Of a stretch of 34,906 nucleotides of DNA, positions 1 to 9,592 are shown one piece after another. The stretch's first letter is position 1, and every line of letters begins with the position of its first letter. Position numbers and translations under genes: made by a program. This DNA comes from Alphaproteobacteria bacterium (GTDB lineage Bacteria; Pseudomonadota; Alphaproteobacteria; Reyranellales; Reyranellaceae): assembly GCA_010032545.1 (NCBI GenBank), contig RGPT01000013.1, forward strand, positions 1 to 34,906, given 5' to 3'. The notes under the pieces are model-generated. The model worked only from the letters and a program-made list of their open reading frames with translations. It was not told where the DNA came from and did not search any database.

Positions 1-147
1 ATCGACCTCGAGGTCGATGGCGGCGTCAATCCGGAGACGGCCCGGCGCTGCATCGAGGCCGGTGCCGACGTCCTCGTGGCCGGCACTGCTGTGTTCAGCG
101 GTGGCCCGGCCCGCTACGCCGACAACATAAAGGCTTTGCGGTCATGA
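1..147 (+). CDS. rpe: Ribulose-phosphate 3-epimerase, C-terminal part (cut by window edge)
   Basis: Only the last 48 codons are inside the window; the gene begins upstream. The visible part contains a DGGVNPET stretch and the [12 protein letters not shown] segment, which are the phosphate-binding end of the (beta/alpha)8 barrel in pentose-phosphate epimerases. The enzyme interconverts ribulose 5-phosphate and xylulose 5-phosphate in the cytosol. Its TGA stop overlaps the ATG of the next gene (ATGA), so the two are probably translationally coupled. The family assignment is good, but no N-terminal metal ligands can be checked. Confidence 0.9.
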   Translation: MDLEVDGGVNPETARRCIEAGADVLVAGTAVFSGGPARYADNIKALRS

Positions 148-1061
148 CCGACATCATTTTGCACCATTACGCCGGCTCCCCCTTCGCCGAAAAAGTGCGC
201 GTTGCGCTCGGCATCAAGCAGGCGGCGTGGAAATCGGTCGACATTCCCAATGTCATGCCCAAGCCGAACCTGATGCCGCTCACCGGCGGCTATCGCAAGA
301 CTCCGGTCCTGCAGGCCGGCGCCGACATCTACTGCGACACGCAGCTCATCATGATGGAGATCGAGAAGCGCGTGCCCGCGCCGCCCCTCTTGTCCATGGG
401 CCGCGAAGGGGAGGCGCGCGGGCTCGCCATGTGGATCGACCGCAACATTTTCTGGTCGGCCGTCGGCGTGGTCATGGGCGAGATCGGCGACAAACTGCCC
501 GAAGCTTTCAAGAAGGACCGCAGCGAGTTCTCCGGCCGCTCGTTCGACGCAGACAAGCTGCGGGCTGCCGTACCGATGGCGCGCGACCAAGCCTACGCCC
601 AGCTCTCGCTGGCCGAGGCGATGCTGGCCGACGGCCGCCCCTACTTGCTGGGTGCCGCCCCCTCCCTGGCGGACTGCGCGCTCTACAATCCGGTGTGGTT
701 CATCAAGGAAAGGCTAGGCCCCACTGCGAGCCCGCTCGACCGGCTGCCCAGGATCGGCATCTGGTCTGAACGCATGAAGGCATTCGGCGGCGGCAAGCGC
801 CAGAACATCACGGCGACCGAGGCGCTCGAGATCGCCAAGGCGGCCCGGCCCGCGCCGGCCAGCGTCGATGCCAACGATCCCAGCGGACTTGTCGCCGGCC
901 AGAAGGTCAGCGTCGTGCCGGACGATACCGGAAAGGTGCCGGTGAGCGGCGAACTGGTGGGGTTGTCGGCGAACCGCATCTCGGTTGCCCGCAACGATCT
1001 GCGCGTGGGCGATGTCGTCGTCCACTTCCCGCGTGCGGGATTCGTCATCCAGACGCTATAG
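144..1061 (+). CDS. Glutathione S-transferase family protein
   Basis: This 305-residue protein has an N-terminal thioredoxin-like GST domain (residues about 3-80; [17 protein letters not shown], then the cis-proline region YRKTPVL and the DTQLI segment that contacts the glutathione gamma-glutamyl group). An all-helical C-terminal GST domain follows to about residue 210 (PSLADCALY is the N-capping motif). The last ~90 residues form an extra beta-rich tail ([18 protein letters not shown]) seen in a group of alphaproteobacterial GST-like proteins. The catalytic position in the SPFAEKV loop is Ser/Pro-type, so the protein may act as a conjugating enzyme or a redox/isomerase relative. The substrate cannot be read from sequence. 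It overlaps rpe by 4 nt. Confidence 0.88.
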   Translation: MTDIILHHYAGSPFAEKVRVALGIKQAAWKSVDIPNVMPKPNLMPLTGGYRKTPVLQAGADIYCDTQLIMMEIEKRVPAPPLLSMGREGEARGLAMWIDRNIFWSAVGVVMGEIGDKLPEAFKKDRSEFSGRSFDADKLRAAVPMARDQAYAQLSLAEAMLADGRPYLLGAAPSLADCALYNPVWFIKERLGPTASPLDRLPRIGIWSERMKAFGGGKRQNITATEALEIAKAARPAPASVDANDPSGLVAGQKVSVVPDDTGKVPVSGELVGLSANRISVARNDLRVGDVVVHFPRAGFVIQTL

Positions 1062-1752
1062 CGAGACCTCTCCCCGCAGCATGGGAACGCAGTTGCCGCC
1101 GACGGCGGCCCGGATGCCGTCTTCGGCGCGATGCGCGGAGGCCAGCAGCAAGCTCGGCCGGCCCATCTCGACGCCCTGGACGATGCTATAGCGCTGCTCA
1201 CTGTCGGTGGTCAGCGAAAGCAGAATCGCCGCGAGCGGCGTTGCGGCGCTTCCCGTGGCGGCGTCCTCGATCGTTCCGGACAGTGGCGAGAACATTCGGG
1301 CGCGCAGGCCGATTCGGTCGCGCTTCGGGCCCGTGTGCGCATACAGGTAAAGCGGCAGCCGTCGCGGCCCCAGCGCAGGAAAGGCTGCCAAGGCATCGCG
1401 AAAGCGCGCAAGGTCGGGCGCGGCGCGGGTGAGCGCCTCGGGAGTGACTTCCGCCACGACGAAGGAGTTGCCGACCGACGCCATGACCGGCCGGTGCGCG
1501 GTCGAGACGATCTCGGCAGGCGCGATGCCGACGCAGCCCGCGAGGCGTGCGATTGAAGATGCGCACGCGCGCGGTGTTGGCGGGATCGTCTGGCGGCAAC
1601 ACGAAGGTCGTCTCGCTCAGATTGAATTCGGCGGCGAGGGACTGCATGTCCGAATCGGAGAGGCCGCGCGCGTCGGAGAAGACCGCGAGAGGATTGCCGC
1701 CGAAGCGCCGGTCGGTGAAGACGTCGACGGTGACGAATTCGTAAGCCTTCAT
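1056..1752 (-). pseudogene. PhzF-family epimerase/isomerase, broken by an internal deletion
   Basis: Two frames together spell a PhzF-family protein. Codons from 1752 (ATG preceded by GAGG, 10 nt after the upstream stop) give [12 protein letters not shown], the FGGNPLAV turn and NLSETTFV with the catalytic Glu (residue 47), then VRIFNRT to about 1546. The frame then shifts. The other frame, down to the stop at 1056, gives [31 protein letters not shown] (second-domain Asp/Ser motif) and the family C-terminus. Between them, the ~65-75 residues that normally hold ELPFAGHP and the inter-domain strand are absent. The locus is 697 nt against ~900 for the family and is not a multiple of three. As read, no functional PhzF can be made. 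The junction is near 1540-1550. An assembly or sequencing deletion is a live alternative. Confidence 0.85.
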
Positions 1753-1762
1753 GGCGGCCTCG

Positions 1763-2626
1763 CTACACGACCTCGGCGCCGATTTCGCCCGCGATGCGGC
1801 GCAAGGCAGCAACGGAGCGGGCCGTGGCGTTGCGGCCGTCGCCCGGGCAATGGGTTTCGATGCTGGCGAGAACCTCGGACGCCCTGACGCCGCGCAGCAA
1901 TCGCCTGAGCTCGTCGGCCCAGGGAATGTCGCCGTCGCCGAGCGGCACCGTTCGCTTCGCCGTCATGTCGCGATCCTTGAGATGGATGGCATCGGTGAAA
2001 GGAGCGAGTTCGAAGATGTCGGCGTCGGCCGGTGGCGCTCCCATGGACCAGCTGTTCGCGATATCGACCAACGGCCGAAGCACCAGCGGGCGCGGATCGG
2101 GGTAGTCGCCGAAAAAGGTGGCGAGTTCGGCCACCGAACCGACGTTGCAGACCGGTTCGTTCTCGATCTCCACATCGACGCTGTAGGACTGCGCGAGATC
2201 GGCCAGCCGTTCGAACCGGGCGAAGAGATCGGCAGGCCGGTAGCCTGCATAGCGCAAATGGGTAAACACCCGCAGCTTGCGGGCTTTCAACACGATCGCG
2301 ACGTCAAAGGCGTGAGCCAGCGGATCGTCGGCCGGACAGGTCTCGAGATCGAAGGCGAAGTCGACCTTGCCGGCGAGGGTCTTCTTGCCGGGCATCGGCC
2401 ACTTCAGCAGGGGCGAGACGAAGGTCGGGACACTCAGCCCCGCCTGCTCGATCGTTCGCCCGATGGTGGCCACTTCGTCGAGGGTCATGCCCAGCAAGTG
2501 GCGGCCGCCGATCGTACGGACGTCGAGGCGGTGAACGTCGTGTTCGGCGCAGAAAGAGATCATTTCGTCGAGAGTGGGGCCGATTTCGTCACCGATCACG
2601 GCCAGGGCGAGCTTGGGAAAGGTCAT
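1763..2626 (-). CDS. Sugar phosphate isomerase/epimerase (xylose isomerase-like TIM barrel)
   Basis: This 287-residue protein has the AP-endonuclease-2/xylose-isomerase-like TIM-barrel pattern: acidic or histidine residues at strand ends, including VDVEIENEP (about residue 157), [10 protein letters not shown] (about 185), DAIHLKDRD (about 213) and [13 protein letters not shown] (about 256). These usually bind a divalent metal and carry the isomerase/epimerase Glu. The substrate is unknown; relatives act on inositols, sugar phosphates or hydroxypyruvate. It lies 10 nt upstream of the phzF remnant in the same direction, probably one transcript, and is divergent from the HerA-like gene. Confidence 0.8.
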   Translation of the reverse strand: MTFPKLALAVIGDEIGPTLDEMISFCAEHDVHRLDVRTIGGRHLLGMTLDEVATIGRTIEQAGLSVPTFVSPLLKWPMPGKKTLAGKVDFAFDLETCPADDPLAHAFDVAIVLKARKLRVFTHLRYAGYRPADLFARFERLADLAQSYSVDVEIENEPVCNVGSVAELATFFGDYPDPRPLVLRPLVDIANSWSMGAPPADADIFELAPFTDAIHLKDRDMTAKRTVPLGDGDIPWADELRRLLRGVRASEVLASIETHCPGDGRNATARSVAALRRIAGEIGAEVV

Positions 2627-2690
2627 GGCGACAACCTACTATCAGCCACCGCTTTTGGCTAAGGTTGGATCGGTAGCTGAGGGAGACGGC

Positions 2691-4388
2691 ATGAGCGACG
2701 AAGCGGCGATTTTCGTGGGAGCCAGCGATGCCGATCAGTATCTCCTGCTGAAGTACGCCAACCGGCACGGCCTGATCGCCGGCGCCACCGGCACCGGCAA
2801 GACGGTGACACTGCAGACGATTGCCGAGGGCTTCTCTGCTTATGGCGTGCCGGTCTTCATGGCAGACGTGAAGGGCGATCTGTCGGGCGTCAGCCAGCCG
2901 GGCGGCGACAATCCCCGGGCGCTCGAGCGGGCGAGGCAAATGGCGATCGAGGGCTATGTGGGCCGCGCCTTCCCGACGACCTACTGGGATCTGTTCGGCG
3001 AGAAGGGCCATCCGATCCGCACGACCGTGAGCGAGGTCGGCCCGGTGCTGATGGCGCGACTCCTTCAGCTCAACGAGACCCAGGAGGGCGTGCTCAACAT
3101 CGCCTTCAAGGTTGCCGACGAGCAGGGCCTGCTGCTGCTCGATTTCAAGGACCTCCAGGCTTTGCTGCAATGGCTGGCCGAGAACGCCGGCCAGCTCGCG
3201 ACCGAATTCGGCAATGTCAGCAAGCAGTCCGTCGGCACCATCCAGCGGCAGCTCCTGATGCTCGATCAGCAGGGCGGGCAAGGGTTCTTCGGCGAGCCCG
3301 CGTTGGATCTGGCGGACATGATCCGCTGCGACCCAGCGGGTTTCGGTGCGATCAACATACTGGCCGCCGACAGGCTGATGCAGAGCCCACGCCTCTACGG
3401 CACATTTCTGCTCTGGCTGCTCTCCGAACTGTTCGAGGCGCTGCCCGAGGTGGGCGATCTCGACAAACCCAAGTTCGTGTTCTTCTTCGACGAAGCGCAC
3501 CTGCTGTTCAACGATGCACCCAAGGCGTTGCTCGGGCGCATCGAGCAGGTGGTGCGGCTGATCCGCTCCAAGGGCGTGGGGGTGTATTTCATCACCCAGA
3601 ACCCGCTCGACATTCCCGAGTCGGTGCTGGGTCAGCTCGGTAACCGCGTTCAGCATGCACTGCGCGCCTTCACGCCGCGTGACCAGAAAGCCGTGAAGGT
3701 CGCGGCCGAAACCTTCCGGCCCAACAAGAAATTCGAGGTCGCCCAGGCGATCACCGAACTTGCCGTCGGTGAGGCACTGCTGTCGTTTCTCGACACCAAG
3801 GGCGTGCCGACTCCGGTTGAGCGTTGCCTGGTCGCGCCTCCCCAGGGGCGCATCGGTCCGGCAACGGATGCTGAGCGGAAGGCGGTCATGGCGGCGAATC
3901 CGTTGGCCGGCAAGTACGACCGGGCCGTCGATCGGGCATCGGCCTACGAGGTTCTTACGGGTCGCGTCTCGGCTGGCGCCCAGGCGGCGCCCGCCCCGAC
4001 GTCGGGCGCCGCGCCGCGTCGGCGTGGCCAGTATGGCTCCGTACCTCAGACGCCGCCGACTGCGCCGCCGCCATCAAGCCCCTGGGGTAGTCGCCCGGCG
4101 CCCCCGGTGGAACCCCAGCCACCGGCTGAGGCACCCGAGGCGACGCGCGTGGAGCCGCGCCTCAAGAAGGCACAGATACCGCAACCCGGTCCTGCCCCGA
4201 AGGTGCCGGCCGGGCGTCAGCGCGACTCGATCGGCGTGACCGTCGCCAAGGCAGCCAGTCGAAGCATGGCGACCATCGCCGCGCGCGAAGCGGCGAAAGC
4301 GGTGTTCGGGAAGGGCAGGGCCGCCAGCATCGGCGCAAGCGTCGGAGGCGCGGTGCTGCGCGGAGTCCTGGGCTCTATCCTGCGCTAG
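2691..4388 (+). CDS. HerA-like P-loop ATPase, DUF853/YjgR family
   Basis: The protein is 565 residues from the ATG at 2691, which has GGGAGA 4 nt upstream. The frame is open further upstream, but that part lies antisense to the neighbour and looks non-coding. The Walker A motif GATGTGKT is at about residues 31-38, Walker [13 protein letters not shown] at about 262-273, and an Arg/Gln-rich sensor region (ITQNPLDIP) follows. This is the HerA/FtsK-fold DUF853 family (E. coli YjgR). After about residue 450 a Pro/Ala-rich linker (roughly 90 residues) leads to a basic, Gly/Ala-rich C-terminal tail, which is common in the family. The biological role is not established; DNA translocation or repair is only inferred from the fold. 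It is convergent with leuB. Confidence 0.88.
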   Translation: MSDEAAIFVGASDADQYLLLKYANRHGLIAGATGTGKTVTLQTIAEGFSAYGVPVFMADVKGDLSGVSQPGGDNPRALERARQMAIEGYVGRAFPTTYWDLFGEKGHPIRTTVSEVGPVLMARLLQLNETQEGVLNIAFKVADEQGLLLLDFKDLQALLQWLAENAGQLATEFGNVSKQSVGTIQRQLLMLDQQGGQGFFGEPALDLADMIRCDPAGFGAINILAADRLMQSPRLYGTFLLWLLSELFEALPEVGDLDKPKFVFFFDEAHLLFNDAPKALLGRIEQVVRLIRSKGVGVYFITQNPLDIPESVLGQLGNRVQHALRAFTPRDQKAVKVAAETFRPNKKFEVAQAITELAVGEALLSFLDTKGVPTPVERCLVAPPQGRIGPATDAERKAVMAANPLAGKYDRAVDRASAYEVLTGRVSAGAQAAPAPTSGAAPRRRGQYGSVPQTPPTAPPPSSPWGSRPAPPVEPQPPAEAPEATRVEPRLKKAQIPQPGPAPKVPAGRQRDSIGVTVAKAASRSMATIAAREAAKAVFGKGRAASIGASVGGAVLRGVLGSILR

Positions 4389-4434
4389 CGCCTGTTCCGC
4401 TCAGGCAGCATCGGGCTAGTCATGTCTTTCTTGG

Positions 4435-4457
4435 AGCGCGCAACCGGAGTGCGCGCT
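4435..4457. terminator. Possible bidirectional terminator hairpin between convergent genes
   Basis: An 8-bp inverted repeat (AGCGCGCA / TGCGCGCT, 7-nt loop) sits in the 91-nt gap between the HerA-like gene and the 3' end of leuB. There is only a weak T-rich flank, so termination efficiency is uncertain. Confidence 0.4.
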
Positions 4458-4479
4458 TCAAGCAATGAGTCGAATCTGA

Positions 4480-5598
4480 TCAGGCCAGCCGATCGAGTTC
4501 CTTGACGATGGCATCGCCCATTTCCTGGGTGCCGACCTTCTTGGTGCCGTCGGTCTTGCCGACCAGCAGGTCGCCGGTGCGGTAGCCCGCCTTCAGCACG
4601 TTCTCGACCGCCAGTTCGACCATGTCGGCGTCTTTGCCGAGGTCGAACGAGTAGCGCAGCATCATGGCGTAGCTCAGAGTCTGGGCGATTGGATTGGCCA
4701 GGCCCTTGCCGGCGATATCGGGGGCGCTGCCGTGGATCGGCTCGTACAGCGCCTTGCGCCGGCCGGTGGCATCGGGCGCGCCGAGCGAAGCCGAGGGAAG
4801 GAGGCCGAGCGACCCGGTCAGCATCGAGGCTTCGTCCGACAGGATGTCGCCGAACAGATTGTCGGTGACGATGACGTCGAAGTCCTTGGGCGCCCGCAGC
4901 AGCTGCATGGCGAGCGCGTCGGCATACATATGCTCGAGCTTTACGTCGGAGTACTTCTCCTTGTGCAGCTTGGTCGCTTCCTCGCGCCACAGAACGCCGG
5001 TGTACATCACGTTGGCCTTCTCCGCCGAGAGGACCTTGTTCTTGCGCTTGCGCGCCAGTTCGAAGGCGACGGCGCAGACGCGGCGGATTTCGGGGGCCGT
5101 GTAGCGCTGCGTGTCGAAGGCCTCGACCTCGCCCGCGGCGTTGGTGTGGCGGCCGCGCGGCTCGCCGAAATACACGCCGCTGGTCAGCTCGCGGATGATC
5201 ATGATGTCGAGACCTTTGACGATCTCGGGCTTGAGCGAGCTGGCATCGACCAGCGCGTCGAACACCTTGGCCGGGCGCAAGTTGGCGAACAGGTCCATTT
5301 CCTTGCGCAGCCGCAGCAGTCCGCGTTCGGGCTTCTTGCTGAAATCGGCCGTGTCCCACTTCGGACCACCGACCGAGCCGAACAGCACGGCGTCGGCCTC
5401 GAGCGCCGTCTTCATGGCGTCGTCGCTGAGCGGCACGCCATGCTTGTCGAGGGCGGCGCCGCCCACGAGGTCTTCCTTGATGTCGAAACCGACCGCGCGC
5501 TTCTTGCCCATCCAGGCGATGATCTTGCGGACTTCGTTCATTACTTCGGGGCCGATGCCGTCGCCCGGCAGCACCAGCAGATTGCGGTTGGACGCCAT
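4480..5598 (-). CDS. leuB: 3-isopropylmalate dehydrogenase
   Basis: The 372-residue protein matches the usual LeuB length. It oxidatively decarboxylates 3-isopropylmalate to 2-oxoisocaproate with NAD+ in leucine synthesis. Visible motifs are [10 protein letters not shown] at residues 9-18, the substrate loop with [19 protein letters not shown] (arginines contacting malate), the catalytic Tyr region with RYTAPEIRR, the catalytic-Lys/metal-Asp region with [15 protein letters not shown], and [14 protein letters not shown] near residue 285 (NAD binding). It lies 16 nt downstream of leuD and closes the minus-strand leu cluster. Confidence 0.97.
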   Translation of the reverse strand: MASNRNLLVLPGDGIGPEVMNEVRKIIAWMGKKRAVGFDIKEDLVGGAALDKHGVPLSDDAMKTALEADAVLFGSVGGPKWDTADFSKKPERGLLRLRKEMDLFANLRPAKVFDALVDASSLKPEIVKGLDIMIIRELTSGVYFGEPRGRHTNAAGEVEAFDTQRYTAPEIRRVCAVAFELARKRKNKVLSAEKANVMYTGVLWREEATKLHKEKYSDVKLEHMYADALAMQLLRAPKDFDVIVTDNLFGDILSDEASMLTGSLGLLPSASLGAPDATGRRKALYEPIHGSAPDIAGKGLANPIAQTLSYAMMLRYSFDLGKDADMVELAVENVLKAGYRTGDLLVGKTDGTKKVGTQEMGDAIVKELDRLA

Positions 5599-5614
5599 TG
5601 TCTACTTTCTCAGG

Positions 5615-6229
5615 TCAGGAAGCGGCGTGGAGCCAGGGCTGGGAGTCCTTCTGGCGGGTCTCGAAATCGTCGATCGACGACTTCTTCTCGAGCGTGAGGC
5701 CGATGTCGTCGAGGCCTTCCATCAGGCACTTCTTGCGGAAGGCGTCGATCTCGAAGTGGACGGTGCCGCCGTCCGGGCCCTTGATCTCCTGCTTCTCGAG
5801 GTCGATCTCGATGACGGCGTTGGAGCCGCGGCTCGCATCGTCCATCAGCTTGGCGATGATCTCCTTGGGCATGCGGATCGGCAGGATGCCGTTCTTGAAG
5901 CAGTTGTTGTAGAAAATGTCCGCGAAGTCTTCGGAGATGATGCAGCGGATGCCGAAATCGAGCAGCGCCCAGGGCGCATGCTCGCGGCTCGATCCGCAGC
6001 CGAAGTTGGGCCCGGCCACGAGGATCTTGGCGCTCTGGTAGGCTGGCTGGTCGAGGACGAAATCCTTCTTCTGGCCGTCGGCCGTCCAGCGCATCTCGTA
6101 GAACAGCCCTTCCTTCAGGCCGGTGCGCTTGATGGTCTTCAGGAACTGTTTTGGAATGATCATATCGGTGTCGACATTGACCATCGGCAGTGGCGCCGCG
6201 ACACCGCGGAGCGTCGTGAATTTTTCCAT
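5615..6229 (-). CDS. leuD: 3-isopropylmalate dehydratase small subunit
   Basis: The 204-residue small subunit carries the swivelling domain of isopropylmalate isomerase and pairs with LeuC. Recognisable parts are the N-terminus [15 protein letters not shown], the segment [11 protein letters not shown], the substrate-binding [17 protein letters not shown] (about residues 73-89), and [23 protein letters not shown]. The start ATG at 6229 has GAGGGC as Shine-Dalgarno 5 nt upstream. That SD lies inside the 3' arm of a 13-bp hairpin (see 6235-6275), so access to the start may be controlled. An RDD gene and a strong terminator separate it from leuC, which is unusual for an obligate heterodimer partner. 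Confidence 0.97.
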   Translation of the reverse strand: MEKFTTLRGVAAPLPMVNVDTDMIIPKQFLKTIKRTGLKEGLFYEMRWTADGQKKDFVLDQPAYQSAKILVAGPNFGCGSSREHAPWALLDFGIRCIISEDFADIFYNNCFKNGILPIRMPKEIIAKLMDDASRGSNAVIEIDLEKQEIKGPDGGTVHFEIDAFRKKCLMEGLDDIGLTLEKKSSIDDFETRQKDSQPWLHAAS

Positions 6230-6234
6230 GAAAA

Positions 6235-6275
6235 GCCCTCGCGAAAGGCCGGAATTAACGAGCTTTCGCGAGGGC
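6235..6275 (-). promoter_or_regulatory. Perfect 13-bp hairpin covering the leuD Shine-Dalgarno
   Basis: The arms are GCCCTCGCGAAAG (6235-6247) and CTTTCGCGAGGGC (6263-6275) with a 15-nt loop. Read on the minus strand, the structure is followed at once by TTTTC and then the leuD ATG. It therefore looks both like an intrinsic terminator after the RDD gene and like an SD-sequestering stem, because GAGGGC is its 3' edge. Which role it has cannot be decided from sequence. Confidence 0.65.
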
Positions 6276-6291
6276 CGTCAAGCCGGCCGAT

Positions 6292-6777
6292 TCAGCGGGT
6301 CTTGATCACCAGGGTACCGGCGATCATGTCGTGCAGGCCGCGCTTGCGGTCGGTGAAGGCGATCATGATGAAGCCGATGCACAGGATGATGGCCGAGATG
6401 ATCTTGGCGAAGTAGCGACCGGTGGCATTCAGGAAGCTCAGCCGCTGGCCCTGGTCGCTGACGACCCGGAGGCCCATTGCCATCTTCCCCACCGTGGCGC
6501 CGCGCTCGGAACTCTCGAGCAGAGCGAAGTAAAGCCAGGCGACGACGACATACACGATGTTGGCCGAGGCGCTGTAGTTCTCGATGTCCGGATTGAAGAA
6601 GTTGACGCCGGCCACTGCGCCGACCGCGCCCATCGCGAGGCTGAGCAGGATGGCATCTATGATGTAGGCCACGAAGCGGATCCAGAAGCCGCCATAGGCG
6701 ACTTGGCTGCCGCCTGCAGGACGGGCGTCCCAGACGGGCGGAGGCGGAGCGGCGGGGCCTGAATTCGGAACGCTCAT
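6292..6777 (-). CDS. RDD family integral membrane protein
   Basis: The 161-residue protein has a Pro-rich N-terminus (residues 1-20), then YGGFWIRFVAYIIDAILL, the RDD signature region (Arg and Asp of the first helix). Two further hydrophobic segments follow (IVYVVVAWLYFALL and ISAIILCIGFIMIAFTDRKRGLHDMIAGTLVI); the Asp and His near DRKRGLHD are typical of the family. The function of RDD proteins is poorly defined; some take part in transport or Na+/H+ exchange. The gene starts with GGGAGAGAGA upstream and sits between leuC and leuD on the same strand, beyond the leuC terminator, so it likely has its own promoter. Confidence 0.85.
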   Translation of the reverse strand: MSVPNSGPAAPPPPVWDARPAGGSQVAYGGFWIRFVAYIIDAILLSLAMGAVGAVAGVNFFNPDIENYSASANIVYVVVAWLYFALLESSERGATVGKMAMGLRVVSDQGQRLSFLNATGRYFAKIISAIILCIGFIMIAFTDRKRGLHDMIAGTLVIKTR

Positions 6778-6842
6778 CGCGGTCTCTCTCCCTGAGATAT
6801 AGGCGGACCCATCCTAACACAGGGGCCGTGCATCTTCCCGTC

Positions 6843-6887
6843 CCGAAACGAAACCGGGCGGTGCATTGCTGCACCGCCCGGGGTTTT
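6843..6887. terminator. Strong intrinsic terminator downstream of leuC
   Basis: A perfect 12-bp stem CCGGGCGGTGCA (6854-6865) / TGCACCGCCCGG (6870-6881) has a TTGC loop. Downstream on the minus strand the sequence runs TTTCGTTTCG; on the plus side it is followed by GGTTTTC. It is placed directly after the leuC stop and so should end or strongly reduce the long ffh-to-leuC transcript. Confidence 0.85.
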
Positions 6888-6906
6888 CTGAACGCGCCTG
6901 AGGGAC

Positions 6907-8343
6907 TTACTGGAAGTCCCGCACGTCGGCGAGGGTGCCGCGGATGGCGGCAGCCACGGCCATCGCCGGGCTCACCAAATGGGTGCGCCCGCCGCGGCCC
7001 TGGCGGCCTTCGAAGTTGCGGTTCGAGGTCGAGGCGCAGCGCTGGCCGGGCTCGATGCGATCCGCGTTCATGGCGAGGCACATCGAGCAGCCCTGCAGGC
7101 GCCACTCGAAGCCGGCCTCGATGAAGATCTTGTCGAGACCTTCCTTCTCGGCCTCGGCCTTCACCAGGCCGGAGCCTGGCACGACCATGGCCGACACGGT
7201 CGAGGCGACCTTACGGCCGCGCGCGATCTCGGCGGCGGCGCGAAGATCCTCGATGCGGCCATTGGTGCACGAACCGATGAACACCCGGTCGATCGGGACG
7301 TCGACCAGGCGGGTGCCCGGCGTCAGCCCCATGTAGGCGAGCGAGCGCGCCCAGGCCTCGCGGCGATTCTCGTCCGGCGCATTGGCCGGGTCGGGAACCA
7401 CGTCGGTGATCGGCAGTGCATCCTGCGGGCTGGTGCCCCAGGTCACCATCGGCGGGATATCCGAGGCGAGCAGGTCGAGCTGGCTGTCGAACACCGCGTT
7501 CTTGTCGGAGGGCAGGCGGCGCCACTGGCCGAGCGCCAGATCCCAGGCACCGCCCTTGGGCGAAGACGGCCGGCCGTCGAGGTACTTGAAGGTGGTCTCG
7601 TCCGGTGCGATCAGGCCGGCGCGCGCACCCGCCTCGATCGACATGTTGCAGACCGTCATGCGGCCTTCCATCGTGAGCTCGCGGATGGCGCGGCCGGCAT
7701 ATTCAATCACGTAGCCGGTGCCGCCGGCGGTGCCGAGGCGGCCGATGATGGCGAGGATCACGTCCTTCGCCGTGACGCCGATTGGCAGACTGCCCTCGAC
7801 GGCGACGCGCATGTTCTTGGCGGGCTTCTGGATCAGCGTTTGCGTCGCCAGCACATGCTCGACCTCCGAGGTGCCGATGCCGAAAGCCAGTGCGCCGAAG
7901 GCGCCATGGGTCGAGGTGTGGCTGTCGCCGCACACGATGGTCATGCCCGGCAGGGTCAGGCCCTGCTCGGGACCGATCACGTGCACGATGCCGCGCCGCG
8001 GGTCGGTCATGTCGAAATACGGCACGCCGAATTCCGCGACGTTCGATTCCAACGTCTCGACCTGGATGCGCGATTCGTCGTCCATGGCGCCCGCGGTGGT
8101 GGGCGTATTGTGGTCGGCCACCGCGATAGTGGCGTCGGGGCGGCGCACCTTGCGGCCGGCCATCCGCAGGCCCTCGAAGGCCTGCGGGCTGGTGACTTCG
8201 TGCACCAGGTGACGGTCGACGTAGATCACGCAGGTGCCGTCGTCCTGGCGGTCGACGACGTGGGCGTCCCAGATCTTCTCGAACAGGGTGCGCGGCTTGG
8301 GCGGCTCAGGTGGCGGCGTGGCCGCCTTCTTGCGGAACGCCAT
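6907..8343 (-). CDS. leuC: 3-isopropylmalate dehydratase large subunit
   Basis: The 478-residue aconitase-family protein isomerises 2- to 3-isopropylmalate together with LeuD. The core starts at [13 protein letters not shown], with [49 protein letters not shown], and the [4Fe-4S] cysteines in [13 protein letters not shown] and GCSMCLAMN. The first ~17 residues ([17 protein letters not shown]) are a short basic/Pro extension, common in alphaproteobacteria. The ATG at 8343 lies 7 nt after the rplS stop; the open frame continues upstream into rplS but without family similarity, so this start is preferred. Confidence 0.97.
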   Translation of the reverse strand: MAFRKKAATPPPEPPKPRTLFEKIWDAHVVDRQDDGTCVIYVDRHLVHEVTSPQAFEGLRMAGRKVRRPDATIAVADHNTPTTAGAMDDESRIQVETLESNVAEFGVPYFDMTDPRRGIVHVIGPEQGLTLPGMTIVCGDSHTSTHGAFGALAFGIGTSEVEHVLATQTLIQKPAKNMRVAVEGSLPIGVTAKDVILAIIGRLGTAGGTGYVIEYAGRAIRELTMEGRMTVCNMSIEAGARAGLIAPDETTFKYLDGRPSSPKGGAWDLALGQWRRLPSDKNAVFDSQLDLLASDIPPMVTWGTSPQDALPITDVVPDPANAPDENRREAWARSLAYMGLTPGTRLVDVPIDRVFIGSCTNGRIEDLRAAAEIARGRKVASTVSAMVVPGSGLVKAEAEKEGLDKIFIEAGFEWRLQGCSMCLAMNADRIEPGQRCASTSNRNFEGRQGRGGRTHLVSPAMAVAAAIRGTLADVRDFQ

Positions 8344-8350
8344 GGTGCAC

Positions 8351-8836
8351 CTACTTCTTGCCGCCGCCCTTGGCGGCGCGGATGGAGCCTTCGGCCTTGG
8401 GCTTTTCCTTCTTGATCCTCTCGCGACGAGGACGCTTGATGGCCTCCTCGGCCTGCACGGCGAGCAGCTCGCGCTGGGCCTCGGTGTCCTCGGCGATACG
8501 GCTCGCTTTGCCGCGCAGATCGCGCAGATAGTAGAGCTTGGCGCGGCGCACGACGCCCTTGCGGACAACTTCGATTTCCCAAATGCCCGGGCCATAGAGC
8601 GGGAACACGCGCTCCACACCTTCGCCGAAGCTGATCTTGCGCACCGTGAACGCCGAGTTCACGCCGGCGTTCTTGCGGCCGATGCACAGGCCTTCGTAGA
8701 CCTGGATGCGCTCGCGATTGCCTTCCTGCACCTTGACGTGCACGCGCAGCGTGTCGCCCGGCTCGAAGCGCGGCACCGGCCGTTCAGCCTGCACCTTGTC
8801 CATCGTGGTCTGGCCGACCATGTCGAGAATATTCAT
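8351..8836 (-). CDS. rplS: 50S ribosomal protein L19
   Basis: L19 sits at the 30S-50S interface. The body contains [43 protein letters not shown], and the very conserved [12 protein letters not shown] followed by [25 protein letters not shown]. The C-terminus is extended by ~45 residues, rich in Lys/Arg/Glu, as in many alphaproteobacteria. Three ATGs lie close together; the one at 8836 (MNILDMVG) is 9 nt from the AAAGG Shine-Dalgarno and fits the family start. The in-frame ATG at 8845 directly abuts the SD and is less likely. Confidence 0.95.
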   Translation of the reverse strand: MNILDMVGQTTMDKVQAERPVPRFEPGDTLRVHVKVQEGNRERIQVYEGLCIGRKNAGVNSAFTVRKISFGEGVERVFPLYGPGIWEIEVVRKGVVRRAKLYYLRDLRGKASRIAEDTEAQRELLAVQAEEAIKRPRRERIKKEKPKAEGSIRAAKGGGKK

Positions 8837-8852
8837 CGCATCCATCCTTTCG

Positions 8853-9584
8853 TCACTTCTCTTCAGTTCCCGTCACGGTCCGGCGCCGTGCCCACAGATC
8901 GGGCCGCCGCCGCCGCGTAATCTCTTCCCGTCTCTTCATTCGCCATTCCGCGACCTTGCCGTGGTGACCCGAGACCAGGATCTCCGGCACCTGCCGGTCG
9001 ATCCCGTCGGGTCCGGTCCACGACGCGGGCCGGGTGTAGTGCGGATATTCCAGCAGTCCGTCCTCGAAACTCTCCTCGCTCGCCGAGGCGGGTTCGCCCA
9101 TCACGCCGGGCAGCAACCGCACACAGCAATCCAACACCGTCATGGCCGCGATCTCGCCGCCCGAAAGCACGAAATCACCGACCGAGATCTCCTCCAGCGC
9201 ATGCGCCTCGATGACGCGCTCGTCCACGCCCTCGAACCTTCCACACACCAGCAACACGCCCGGACCTGCCGCCAGCTGCCTCGCGCGGGCCTGACAAAAA
9301 GGCGTCCCACGCGGCGACAGCAGCACCTTCGGCACTCCCTGAACGGCGACCGCCTCGATCGCCGCCGACAGCACGTCGGGCTTCATCACCATGCCGGCGC
9401 CGCCGCCGAACGGCGCGTCGTCGACCGTGCGATGGCGGTCCTTGGCGAACCGCCGGATATCGACAGCCGACAATTCCCACACGCCGTCCCTAAGCGCCTT
9501 GCCCGCCAGGCTTTCGCCCAGAGGCCCCGGAAACATCTCCGGGAACAGCGAGAGCGCCCTAGCTGTCCACATTGGGCGCGCCAC
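8853..9584 (-). CDS. trmD: tRNA (guanine-N1-)-methyltransferase
   Basis: TrmD methylates G37 next to the anticodon, using SAM and a trefoil-knot (SPOUT) fold, and prevents +1 frameshifting. The 243-residue sequence shows [33 protein letters not shown] (substrate loop), [23 protein letters not shown] and the SAM knot [16 protein letters not shown] (about residues 137-152), then [11 protein letters not shown]. The GTG at 9584 has GGGAGG 11 nt upstream. An ATG four codons in (9572, MWTARALS) fits the family N-terminus and is an alternative start. The stop lies 16 nt before rplS. Confidence 0.96.
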   Translation of the reverse strand: MARPMWTARALSLFPEMFPGPLGESLAGKALRDGVWELSAVDIRRFAKDRHRTVDDAPFGGGAGMVMKPDVLSAAIEAVAVQGVPKVLLSPRGTPFCQARARQLAAGPGVLLVCGRFEGVDERVIEAHALEEISVGDFVLSGGEIAAMTVLDCCVRLLPGVMGEPASASEESFEDGLLEYPHYTRPASWTGPDGIDRQVPEILVSGHHGKVAEWRMKRREEITRRRRPDLWARRRTVTGTEEK

Positions 9585-9592
9585 ACATTTCT

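Noticed and set aside
1198-1812. A 204-residue single-frame protein at the phzF locus
   Set aside because: Its first 20 residues precede the natural PhzF start and its second half is frameshifted Arg-rich sequence; only the middle ~70 residues are real family sequence.
6979-8415. A 478-codon open frame on the + strand
   Set aside because: It lies antisense to leuC across almost its full length and shows no domain; leuC is certain.
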